Shown piece by piece: positions 1 to 6,487 of a stretch of DNA of 20,998 nt. Source of the stretch: JAJDNW01 sp039714495 (lineage in GTDB: Bacteria; Desulfobacterota; Desulfobacteria; Desulfobacterales; B30-G6); NCBI GenBank assembly GCA_039714495.1, contig JBDLJD010000074.1, positions 1 to 20,998 of the forward strand. The letters are read 5' to 3'. The notes beneath the pieces are model-generated. The model did no database searches. It was given only the letters and a program-made list of their open reading frames with translations, and had not been told where the DNA came from. The position numbers were made by a program, and so were the translations under genes. The stretch's first letter is position 1. Each line of letters opens with the position of its first letter.

Positions 1-2
1 CA

Positions 3-185
3 AGCCGTTTACTTAAGGTGTTGAAGAAAGAGTAGGTTTCTTTGCCAACCCCGAATTGGCGGGACTTAAGTCGATAATGCAGCCCCTGAAAATATCTTCT
101 GAAGGGGGCGCAACAGAAAACCTATTGTGTATCAACGCCTTACATGAATTAAGGGTGTTGAAATCAACACCCTTAGTAAACGGCT
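3..185. repeat. MITE-like element with terminal inverted repeats
   Basis: Positions 3-24 and 164-185 are inverted copies of each other, matching at 20 of 22 bases. A further copy of the inner part, in the same orientation as the left end, lies at 150-162 and forms a perfect 12-bp-arm palindrome with 164-175. No ORF of useful length lies inside. The arrangement (short, non-coding, terminal inverted repeats, AT-rich surroundings) resembles a miniature inverted-repeat element or an IS remnant. The left end is close to the window edge, so the true boundary and any target-site duplication cannot be judged. The 150-175 hairpin could instead be a terminator for a gene to the left. Confidence 0.4.
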
Positions 186-260
186 CGGGTCTTCAATGAT
201 CCTGCCTTCATCATAAAGTATCCTTTCATAACTTTCTCATTATTCTGAATGGGGGGAATT

Positions 261-722
261 ATGAAACCCATCCTTATTTCCATTTTGGTATGTATCTTTA
301 TTATGGCTACAGGCTTTCAAGTCGTTGGTGAAGAATGGACACCTGATCAGAAAGAGGTATGGGATACACTTGTTGCAGACATTGAAAACTTCAAAACAGG
401 TGATGTTGAGAAGGTAATGGAAGCTCGGCATGATGATTTTGTTGGATGGTTTGGCAATAAAAGATCATTATATGGCAAAACAGGTGCAAGAACATATTAC
501 AAAGGATGGTTTGGTTGGGATGCACCAAAAAAGGCTAATCTTGAACCTGTAAAAATATTTATAATCGGTAATGTTGCTAATGCATATTATACCTTTACCT
601 TCATTGGAGATAACTATTCAAGTAATGGAAGGGCAGTTGAGACATTGGTGAAGGAAGGAAACAAATGGTTACTGATAAGCCATATGTGTTCCTTATGTGA
701 ACAGCCTGTTCCATGTAAATGA
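261..722 (+). CDS. Secreted NTF2/SnoaL-like (DUF4440-type) protein
   Basis: This is a 153-residue protein of unknown specific role. Residues 1-23 form a hydrophobic signal peptide, so the product is probably periplasmic. The mature part starts with a helix and has the aromatic-rich alternation of NTF2-like cone folds: a Trp/Phe-rich stretch around GWFGNK, then strands ending in TLVKEGNKWLLISH, the typical last strands of SnoaL/DUF4440 proteins. The C-terminal tail has three cysteines (C143, C146, C152), which is unusual for the fold and could form a disulfide or bind metal. The ATG at 261 is preferred over the in-frame ATG at 249 because a run of six Gs at 251-256 then sits at ribosome-binding distance. 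Base composition is clearly more AT-rich than the genes from 985 onward, which suggests acquired DNA. Family assignment is by eye. Confidence 0.65.
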   Translation: MKPILISILVCIFIMATGFQVVGEEWTPDQKEVWDTLVADIENFKTGDVEKVMEARHDDFVGWFGNKRSLYGKTGARTYYKGWFGWDAPKKANLEPVKIFIIGNVANAYYTFTFIGDNYSSNGRAVETLVKEGNKWLLISHMCSLCEQPVPCK

Positions 723-776
723 AAAATTCATGAAATAACCTTCAATGAGCTATTACAATTCTAAAAGAGGTCGAAT

Positions 777-947
777 ATGCAAAAACTAGCTAAAGAAGCT
801 CAGGAAAGATATGGTTATACAGATGAGCAGGTACAACAATTGAAGGAAAATCAGATCAAGCTCATTAACAACATCAGTAAATTGGCAAAATATAAACTGA
901 TTGCTGAATGCGGGTCTGTCTGCAAGGCAGAGAATGGTGGGTTTTGA
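777..947 (+). CDS. Small hypothetical protein, possibly truncated
   Basis: This ORF encodes 56 residues. It begins at an ATG with a purine-rich AAAAGAGG element about 6 bases upstream and follows the preceding gene by 54 bases in the same orientation and base composition. The first 44 residues look like a natural amphipathic-helical protein (charged, with repeated Gln/Lys/Glu, then ISKLAKYKLIAE). The last dozen residues (C45 and C49, then Gly-rich) read like out-of-frame or junction sequence. I do not recognise the family with confidence. One reading is the N-terminal part of a longer protein cut by a frameshift or deletion near 905. Confidence 0.4.
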   Translation: MQKLAKEAQERYGYTDEQVQQLKENQIKLINNISKLAKYKLIAECGSVCKAENGGF

Positions 948-984
948 TAGGTCCAATAGGTCCTATTTAAAATTATGGAGCAAT

Positions 985-1353
985 TCAGTCTTTGGCGGCC
1001 ATTTCCTGCAGCATCTTAAGCCCGGCCTCGACATCCTTGCGCTGTTCTTCATCTCGGGCAAGCGCCCGGGCTTTTTCCATGATCGTAAGGCCTTTTTCAG
1101 GATTGCCCTGGTAGCCGGCGGCCAGCCCCAGGCCCACATAGGCGGGTGCGTAGTTGGGATCGAGTTCAATGGCCCGGTTGAATTCTTCCACGGCTGCATC
1201 GAGTTTTTCGCTGTTCATGAACTGGTTGCCGTTGTTGACGTGGTGCGACGGCGTGTCCAGGCCATGCCGGAGGAAGATACTGTCCGGCCCGCACCCGAGG
1301 GTAATCAGCAGCATGCATGCTGATAAGATGATGCACAATCGCCTTGTTTTCAT
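985..1353 (-). CDS. TPR-repeat lipoprotein
   Basis: This is a 122-residue protein with a lipoprotein signal peptide. Basic MKTRR is followed by a hydrophobic segment and a lipobox ending TLGC, with the lipidated Cys at residue 21. The mature domain holds about two tetratricopeptide units, with the classic pattern EEFNRAIELDPNYAPAYVGL at about residues 56-75. TPR lipoproteins usually act as protein-protein adaptors at the periplasmic face of a membrane. The start codon has an AAGGAG ribosome site that overlaps the stop of the upstream gene; the gap is only 9 bases, so the two are co-transcribed and probably translationally coupled. Being next to an LPP20-like protein and divergent from an MCE lipid transporter suggests an envelope role, but partner and function are inferred from context only. 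Confidence 0.8.
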   Translation of the reverse strand: MKTRRLCIILSACMLLITLGCGPDSIFLRHGLDTPSHHVNNGNQFMNSEKLDAAVEEFNRAIELDPNYAPAYVGLGLAAGYQGNPEKGLTIMEKARALARDEEQRKDVEAGLKMLQEMAAKD

Positions 1354-1362
1354 GGTTTCTCC

Positions 1363-2274
1363 TTAATCGACAACAATCATCACACGGCATTTTTTCAAAA
1401 AGGAAATATGCTCCGAGACGCTTTTGATTTTCGAAGCGTCGGCATTGCTGATCGTAATGGTCGAGACCCTGTTTTCAGCCGTTCCCAGCCCTTTGACCAT
1501 GAGCGGGTTCCTGGACACCCTGGGGGCCTGGCCGGCGGCCTGCATGTCGCGCGAGTACCCGCTTATGCCCTGCTGCACGGCGAATTCACGGCTGACAAAG
1601 GCCGATCCATACACTTCCCTCGATTTTTCATCCACGATCACCGGCGCCATGGACGGGGCGAATTGAATTCCCCGGGCATCGACCACGATCCCGGTGTAGG
1701 TTTCCGCTTCGGTATCCGAACGGGATTCCTGCACCACGTTTTCCGAGGCACCGTTTTCGTTGGACACGCTCTTGATGGTCTCGATCTGCTTGATTTCCTC
1801 CGGAAGGACCAGTTGGGCAAATCCACCGTATATGGGCATTTGCATGGTCACTTCCACGGTTCCGTCGGAGAGGTATTCCTGCCTGACGGCTTTGGCACCT
1901 TTCACCAGGCTCTCCACTTTAGCCATCATGACGTCGTTTGAAGAGGCGATATCCCTGACAAGGTTCAAGGAATCCACCCTCGTCTGCAGAACGATGTCCT
2001 GCATGTTTGCAAGCGCCAGCGCGCGGGCGTTGGCAAGGGCTTCCTCCAGGGCCTGAGGTCCCTTGACCTGTGTTTTGGCCGGAGGGGCTGCCATGCCCCT
2101 GGAAAGGAGCAAGCCCTTGGACCAGTTGATGCGGCCGTGGTCAAAGATCTCCACAAGGTCCGTTTTATCGGCTGCCAGGCTTTGACAGTGCAAAACCCAG
2201 CCGTAAAGAGCAAGGACAGCGGTGCAAAGACATATTTTCACCGACACGTCATATATGCGCTTGGTACTCATCAT
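1363..2274 (-). CDS. LPP20-family exported protein
   Basis: This is a 303-residue exported protein. An N-terminal hydrophobic segment (about residues 11-34) ends in a plausible signal-peptidase site after SLA. The core at about 65-155 resembles the LPP20 family: an Ala-rich helix (ALANARALALANMQD), a helix with VRDIASSNDV, then VKGAKAVRQEYLSDGTVEVT leading into a strand ending in an MPIYGG turn. The second half (about 190-303) has a conserved-looking domain with GIVVDARGIQFAPSMAP, a REVYGSAFVSREFAVQQG stretch and a C-terminal strand KCRVMIVVD. Many deltaproteobacterial homologues share this two-part form. LPP20-like proteins are surface or periplasmic and mostly uncharacterised. It is first in a two-gene operon with the TPR lipoprotein and is divergent from the mlaE-like gene, 61 bases away. 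The start could be either of two adjacent ATGs (2274 or 2271). No strong ribosome site is visible. Confidence 0.75.
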   Translation of the reverse strand: MMSTKRIYDVSVKICLCTAVLALYGWVLHCQSLAADKTDLVEIFDHGRINWSKGLLLSRGMAAPPAKTQVKGPQALEEALANARALALANMQDIVLQTRVDSLNLVRDIASSNDVMMAKVESLVKGAKAVRQEYLSDGTVEVTMQMPIYGGFAQLVLPEEIKQIETIKSVSNENGASENVVQESRSDTEAETYTGIVVDARGIQFAPSMAPVIVDEKSREVYGSAFVSREFAVQQGISGYSRDMQAAGQAPRVSRNPLMVKGLGTAENRVSTITISNADASKIKSVSEHISFLKKCRVMIVVD

Positions 2275-2335
2275 AAATGGTATATTTATCTAATTTTGTT
2301 GACCTTTTTGGCCAATATAGTGTAAGAATGATTCG

Positions 2336-3109
2336 ATGTCAACAACAAGACTTATCGGTCGCAACACCATACGATCCTTCAACCACATCACGACCCTGCT
2401 CACATTTGCATCCAAACTCCTGATTTTGCTTTTCAGCCGGCCGGCCGAGGGGCGCACCCTGGTCAGGCGCATCGCCCTCGAGCAGATCTATTTCACCGCC
2501 GTGCAGGCGCTGCCGGTGATTATTCCTGTGGCGTTGATCATCGGCAGCGCCATCATCATTCAATTCAGCAAGCTGTCAGGTCAGTATGACCTGGGGAATA
2601 TAGCGGTAACCCTGATCGTGAGGGAACTGGGCCCGGCCATCACGGCCCTGCTGATCATTTTGAGATCTGCCACCGCCGTAACCATCGAAACGGGCTATAT
2701 GAAAGTGCTGCATGAAATCGATGCGCTGGAGATGTCCGGCATCAATGTCGAGTGGTTTGTCTGTATTCCCCGGCTGGTGGGCATCACCACAGCGATCCTG
2801 AGCCTGTTTGTGGTATTCGATATCGTGGCCATTATCGGCGGGTACGTGGTCGTGTGGACCATCACCTATCTGCCTGTGGGCAATTTCCTCAAACAGATCG
2901 CCGGGGCCGTGACCATTTCCGGAATAGCCGTGGGCCTGATTAAGGCGATCTGCTTTGGCATCACCATCACCGTCACGAGCACCTATCGCGGGTTGCAGGT
3001 GGGCCGGCACATCACCGAAATTCCGGTGGCCGCCTCCCGGGCGGCCGTGGAGTGTTTTTTCTTCTGCCTGGTTATCAATGTAACTATTTCAGGGTTGTTT
3101 TACCTATAG
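2336..3109 (+). CDS. mlaE: MlaE-type permease of an MCE lipid ABC transporter
   Basis: This is a 257-residue inner-membrane permease, the usual MlaE/DUF140 length (E. coli MlaE is about 260). After an N-terminal amphipathic region it shows the family's hallmark stretches: ALEQIYFTAVQALPVIIPVA, the segment VRELGPAITALLIILRSATA (MlaE proteins have RELGP...ARVGSA there), and EIDALEMSGINV (family: EIDAL..mgI). These are followed by four or five hydrophobic helices to a short C-terminus. In Mla systems two copies of MlaE form the membrane core below an MlaD hexamer and move phospholipids, powered by MlaF. It is the first gene of a three-gene operon and stops only 6 bases before the next start. No clear Shine-Dalgarno is seen before the ATG at 2336. 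A weak promoter candidate (TTGACC at 2299) would give a very short leader. Confidence 0.88.
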   Translation: MSTTRLIGRNTIRSFNHITTLLTFASKLLILLFSRPAEGRTLVRRIALEQIYFTAVQALPVIIPVALIIGSAIIIQFSKLSGQYDLGNIAVTLIVRELGPAITALLIILRSATAVTIETGYMKVLHEIDALEMSGINVEWFVCIPRLVGITTAILSLFVVFDIVAIIGGYVVVWTITYLPVGNFLKQIAGAVTISGIAVGLIKAICFGITITVTSTYRGLQVGRHITEIPVAASRAAVECFFFCLVINVTISGLFYL

Positions 3110-3115
3110 AACGCT

Positions 3116-3805
3116 ATGAACACTATGAAATGGATCGAGCTTGAAAATTATTCATTGCCGGCTTCCGAAGAAGGCGGCGGGATCGAGGCGTTCAGCTTTT
3201 CGGTTTCAAAGGGCGATATCTGCTGGCTCGATGCAGACGTCACTGCAGACGCCCTTCTTTTTTTCAAGGCGCTGGCCACGCTGGTTACCCCCCTTGCCGG
3301 TACCTATAGCGTTGAGGGGAAATACCTGGATTTTTCAAGGCCGGACACCCTCCTGCCGGTGAAAAAATCCATCGGCTACATCACGACCCATTCGGCTTTG
3401 ATCAGCAACCGGTCCCTCAGGGAAAACCTGACCCTGATGCGCAGCTACAGCGACAACACCGTCTCCGCCAGGATCGACGACAATATTTTCGAGTTGTGCA
3501 GGCATTTTTCCATTGCCGAAAAGGTGGACCTGAGACCTGAAAAACTGGAGCAGTCCGACCGGCGCGCGGCCATTGTCATTCGGGAGGTCGCCAAAGCCAC
3601 CCGGCTGCTCCTTCTGGAGAAGCCCGAGATATACCTGGGACACGCCGGGTTTTTCCTGTATGACTGGCTGCTGCGGGGCCTCGTGGACCAGGGCGTGCCC
3701 ATGGTGTTCACTTCAGACGACAAGAATTTTGTTGACAGTGTGTCCAATAGGGCTTTAGGGCTACACAATGGACGGCTGCAGGAGAAGGATTATCGTGAGT
3801 TATGA
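3116..3805 (+). CDS. Degenerate MlaF-like ABC subunit (pseudo-ATPase)
   Basis: This 229-residue protein sits in the MlaF slot and is still recognisably an ABC nucleotide-binding domain by layout (GTYSVEGKYL after the P-loop region, RENLTL, a C-terminal ALGLHNGRL). All catalytic motifs are gone. The Walker A slot (residues 39-47) reads DADVTADAL, with the ATP-binding Lys as Asp45 and the Ser/Thr as Ala46/Leu47. The Q-loop Gln is absent near GYITTHSAL. The signature LSGG is LEQS (144-147). Walker B ends LLLLEKP, so Asp becomes Glu168 and the catalytic Glu becomes Lys169. The switch His is Ser200. The frame is intact, codon use matches its neighbours, and it is coupled to the next gene by an ATGA overlap, so it looks maintained, not decaying. 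It probably cannot hydrolyse ATP. A structural role, or pairing with a true MlaF encoded elsewhere, is inferred. Confidence 0.85.
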   Translation: MNTMKWIELENYSLPASEEGGGIEAFSFSVSKGDICWLDADVTADALLFFKALATLVTPLAGTYSVEGKYLDFSRPDTLLPVKKSIGYITTHSALISNRSLRENLTLMRSYSDNTVSARIDDNIFELCRHFSIAEKVDLRPEKLEQSDRRAAIVIREVAKATRLLLLEKPEIYLGHAGFFLYDWLLRGLVDQGVPMVFTSDDKNFVDSVSNRALGLHNGRLQEKDYREL

Positions 3806-4848
3806 ATACCAGGTTTAAATACAGCATCAGGGAACGCATCGTCGGCATTTTCATGCTGTGTACCCTGATACTGCTGGTGACCACTGTCATCCTTCTCGGC
3901 CGCGGGAAAAGCTGGTTCCAGAAATACAATACCTACTACACCTCGTTCAACGAAAGCTACAACCTCCAGCCGGGCGCCCCGGTCAAGTACCTGGAAACCG
4001 ACATCGGCAAGGTGAAAAGCATCCGGCTTGTGGAAAACCGTGTCAAGATCCGGCTGACCATCCTGGATGAGTATGCCTCGCGCATCCGTTCAGACGTGGT
4101 GGCCAAGGTCGAAAGCCCGACCTTCATCGGTTCGGAGTACATAGCGGTTATCCCCGGTTCCATGGATGCCCCCCTTATACCGCCGGAGGGCGAACTCCCG
4201 TCGGTGGCCAGAAAGGACATCAGCGACTGGTTTGACGAGTTCGAGGTGGAAAAAACCGCCAAAGCCCTGGTGGAAGCTGTTCAGGAATTCTCGGCATTTG
4301 TGGAGGATATAAGGGATCCTGACGGGCCGTTCCTGGAGGCTGTGGAGAATTTCAACAGAACCTCCTTCCATGTGGAAAAGGTCGCCCGGCGTATCGAAGC
4401 CGGGGAGGGCAGTGTCGGCCGAGTGCTCAACTCCACCGAACTTGTGGACTCGGCGCTTGCAAAACTCGACAAGGCCGACGCCATTCTGGATGACCTGGGA
4501 GTCGCCAGCGCCAAAACACCTGAAACCATGGAAATGCTTCAGGAAAATCTTGCCCGCATCCAGGAGGTGCAGGACGGCATGACCGACAGCATGGCCCTGG
4601 TCCGGAGCCTGCTCGAGGAGATGCAGGCCCAAATGCCGAAAGTAAAGGCCATCCTGGACAATGCCGAAAAAGGGAGCCGGGAAATTCCGAAAATATCCAC
4701 TGCCACGGTGGAGAGTATCGAGGCGCTGCAGGAGGAGCTCGAAAACGCAGATCTCATCATCCAGGCCCTGCGCAAGAATTTTCTAATCCGCTCCAACCTG
4801 CCCCCCCCGCCGGTGGTGCGCAATACGGATGCCCTCCTAAGAGAATAG
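3802..4848 (+). CDS. mlaD: MlaD-like MCE-domain protein
   Basis: This is a 348-residue periplasmic substrate-binding subunit, anchored by one transmembrane helix (about residues 13-33). An MCE domain follows at about 43-118, with the typical start YYTSFNESYNLQPGAPVKY, the LETDIGKVKSI strand and the SPTFIGSEYIAVIPG end. The remaining 220 residues are mostly helical, with heptad-like stretches such as MEMLQENLARIQEVQDGM, consistent with a coiled-coil or helical-tube extension longer than that of E. coli MlaD (about 180 aa), then a proline-rich tail (PPPP). MCE hexamers carry lipids across the periplasm; longer helical tails can span further, as in MCE proteins such as PqiB. The ATG overlaps the stop of the ATPase-like gene (ATGA at 3802). 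The stop codon at 4846-4848 lies inside the left arm of a 23-bp perfect hairpin. No mlaA, mlaB or mlaC is adjacent. Confidence 0.88.
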   Translation: MNTRFKYSIRERIVGIFMLCTLILLVTTVILLGRGKSWFQKYNTYYTSFNESYNLQPGAPVKYLETDIGKVKSIRLVENRVKIRLTILDEYASRIRSDVVAKVESPTFIGSEYIAVIPGSMDAPLIPPEGELPSVARKDISDWFDEFEVEKTAKALVEAVQEFSAFVEDIRDPDGPFLEAVENFNRTSFHVEKVARRIEAGEGSVGRVLNSTELVDSALAKLDKADAILDDLGVASAKTPETMEMLQENLARIQEVQDGMTDSMALVRSLLEEMQAQMPKVKAILDNAEKGSREIPKISTATVESIEALQEELENADLIIQALRKNFLIRSNLPPPPVVRNTDALLRE

Positions 4849-4889
4849 CTCAGGCCCCTGCTTTTTAGGGGCCTGAGCTATTCTCTTAG
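4837..4889. terminator. 23-bp perfect inverted repeat at the mlaD-like gene end
   Basis: Arms 4837-4859 and 4867-4889 are perfectly complementary around a 7-base loop that contains TTTTT. The left arm includes the last codons and the TAG stop of the MCE gene. No T-run follows the right arm, so this is not a textbook intrinsic terminator, but the stem is long enough to terminate in both directions or to protect the 3' end of the mRNA. Confidence 0.7.
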
Positions 4890-5315
4890 ATAACGGCTTT
4901 GTCGTGTTATTCCTCAATAGGCTTCAGTCCCTGAGCAAGACCCCGGGCAATACATCAATTTGCCATTATTGGCTGCAAAAAAGGGCCAAAAAACTAACGT
5001 CACTCCCGCGAAGGCGGGAGTCCAGTAAAGTCTCATACCGTCTCCCTGCCTCCAACACCCAATAATAAACAATCCAGGAGTCGGGGAGTTTTAACATATG
5101 ACCGGCGTCATTCCTGCGAAGGCAGGACACACAGTGAAACGTCAGCGCTATCCAGAAAGCGGTGAGCCCTAAGCCCTGGATACCCGCCTGCGCGGGCATG
5201 ACGAAAAAATATCCCGATGCCTGGAATAACCAATGTCCAAGTGCGGATAGCCGCCTTGATTATTGGAAATTCATTATTGGATGTTGGATATTCAATTGAA
5301 ATTTTATGTGTCCTG
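4890..5315. repeat. Intergenic stretch with dRS3-like palindromic repeats
   Basis: No gene is supported in this stretch. It contains three copies of a short palindromic repeat of the form GTCATTCCCGCGAAGGCGGG followed by AATCCAG or close variants: 4999-5025, 5106-5128 and, in reverse orientation, 5176-5203. The first and third face each other and bound a unit of about 205 bases. Other copies occur at 11553-11607 and 15797-15859 in this window. The core ATTCCC...GGGAAT resembles the Neisseria dRS3 repeat class and many dispersed repeats in other genomes. From about 5258 to 5294 there is a TTGGA-rich low-complexity run. Confidence 0.7.
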
Positions 5316-5334
5316 GGAAGAGTTAAACTCTTCC
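5316..5334. terminator. Palindrome centred on the nadK stop codon
   Basis: Arms 5316-5324 and 5326-5334 are a perfect 9-bp inverted repeat with a single central base. The TAA stop of nadK (minus strand, 5325-5323) is at the centre. A one-base loop would open to 3-5 bases in RNA. It is probably a short terminator or 3'-end structure, but no T-run follows on the minus strand. Confidence 0.45.
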
Positions 5335-6177
5335 GCCGGACCAGCGCAACTTGGTTTTTAAAACGTCATAGTAGGTGTGCTCCGGCAGGATGATCATGTG
5401 TACCGGGTGCTCGTCCTTGCGCACCACGATGGTGTCGCGTTCATCGATCTCCAGACCGGCCTGCCCGTCAAAGGTCAGAAAGATGTCCGAGGCCCCTCTG
5501 GCCAGCTTGAGTTTGATGCAGACGTCCGCCGGCACGATCAGCGGCCGGTTGGTCAGGGTGAAGGGGCAGATGGGCGACAGCAGAATGCTGTCCACTGCCG
5601 GGTGTACGATGGGCCCCCCGGCTGCCAGGGAATAGGCGGTGGACCCTGTGGGTGTGGCGATGATCAGGCCGTCGGCCCGGTACTCGGTCAGGAACTGGTC
5701 GTCAATATAGGTCTGGACGTGGGCCAGGCGGGCCAGGGCGCCCCGGTTGATGACCACGTCATTGAGGATGGTTTTGCGGGTGGATTCCGTGTCTCCACGC
5801 AGCACGGTGACCTGGAGGCGCATGCGCGATACAGTGGTAAACTTACCCTTCAGAACAGCCTCGGCCGCCTGGGCCAGGCTGCTTTCGGTAGTGTCGGCCA
5901 GGAAGCCCACTTCGCCGAATTTTACCCCCAGGACAGGGGTGCTGCTGTTGCCGATCCAGCGTACGGCACTCAAGAACGTGCCGTCTCCCCCCAGGACGAA
6001 AACACAGTATAGCTCTGGAGGTGCAAAGGATATGGGATCCTGGCTGCCGGACGGGCCGTGGGCGGAGATATTGTTGCGGACGACTTCCACGGACCGTTCC
6101 TTGAGCCAGGCTTCGAACGTATCGGCCCGTGCCTGTACGGCCTCATCGGGTTTTACAACCAATCCGATTTTTTTCAC
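5323..6177 (-). CDS. nadK: NAD kinase
   Basis: This is a 284-residue cytoplasmic enzyme that phosphorylates NAD at the 2' position of the adenosine ribose to give NADP, the only route to NADP in most bacteria. Diagnostic motifs are in the correct order: GGDGT at residues 63-67 (catalytic Asp65), GEVGFLAD at 88-95, TILNDVVINRG at about 136-146 (the NE/D motif), and TPTGSTAYSLAAGGP at 175-189. Length is normal for the family. The start is GTG at 6177, supported by an AGGAG 10 bases upstream on the minus strand. No cofactor-changing substitution is obvious. It is a single gene between dispersed repeats and the divergent liv operon. The stop lies in a short palindrome. Confidence 0.95.
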   Translation of the reverse strand: MKKIGLVVKPDEAVQARADTFEAWLKERSVEVVRNNISAHGPSGSQDPISFAPPELYCVFVLGGDGTFLSAVRWIGNSSTPVLGVKFGEVGFLADTTESSLAQAAEAVLKGKFTTVSRMRLQVTVLRGDTESTRKTILNDVVINRGALARLAHVQTYIDDQFLTEYRADGLIIATPTGSTAYSLAAGGPIVHPAVDSILLSPICPFTLTNRPLIVPADVCIKLKLARGASDIFLTFDGQAGLEIDERDTIVVRKDEHPVHMIILPEHTYYDVLKTKLRWSGGRV

Positions 6178-6487
6178 TGTGTTAAATCTCCTATTCCAAT
6201 GAAATGTGCAATTTTCATATTAAGTTCTCATATAGCGCCCGGCGCTAAACAGCAACTGAAAAAACAGAGAGGAATATCTTTCCCCATATCAGCAACCCGG
6301 CGCCTTGGACCATGGCATCTGCCCATACGTTAAAGGGTCTCGAATAACAGCGCTGTGCAATTGCAAATTGGCCTGCAATGCCACTTGGCCGCTATTTTAG
6401 CTTGACTCAGACTGCGCATCGGTTTATTAAACACAGGTTTTGTCATGGTAATATAATCACCAAACTTATACAGGAGGGAAATTGACG
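6178..6487. other. Divergent intergenic region between nadK and livK
   Basis: About 310 bases carry no supportable gene. It holds the AGGAG ribosome site of nadK (minus strand, about 6188-6192), the sigma70-like livK promoter at 6402-6430 and the AGGAGGG ribosome site of livK at 6472-6478. A second TATAAT at 6452-6457 has no good -35 partner. The rest shows no palindromic operator or riboswitch that I can support, although the roughly 50-base leader could hold a regulatory site. Confidence 0.6.
6402..6430 (+). promoter_or_regulatory. Sigma70-like promoter of the liv operon
   Basis: TTGACT at 6402-6407 is followed by a 17-base spacer and TATTAA at 6425-6430. Both hexamers match consensus at 5 of 6 bases, and the spacing is optimal. 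Transcription would start near 6437, leaving a leader of about 50 bases before the livK ATG at 6488. An alternative -10 (TATAAT at 6452-6457) lacks a -35. Confidence 0.6.

Noticed and set aside
949..975. Short GGTCC-containing direct repeats (TAGGTCC twice)
   Set aside because: Only two short copies about 9 bases apart; too little to call an element, though such motifs are common in dispersed repeats.
901..1323. 140-codon plus-strand opening overlapping the TPR lipoprotein gene
   Set aside because: The minus-strand frame has a lipobox, TPR pattern and ribosome site; the plus product does not resemble a protein family.
2275..2335. Divergent promoter pair between the LPP20-like and mlaE-like genes
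   Set aside because: A TTGACC at 2299-2304 has only weak -10 partners at acceptable spacing, and the minus-strand candidate is poorer; the region must hold promoters, but I cannot place them.
5377..6012. 211-codon plus-strand opening opposite nadK
   Set aside because: It is antisense to a gene with all NAD kinase motifs; the translated product has no recognisable features or ribosome site.
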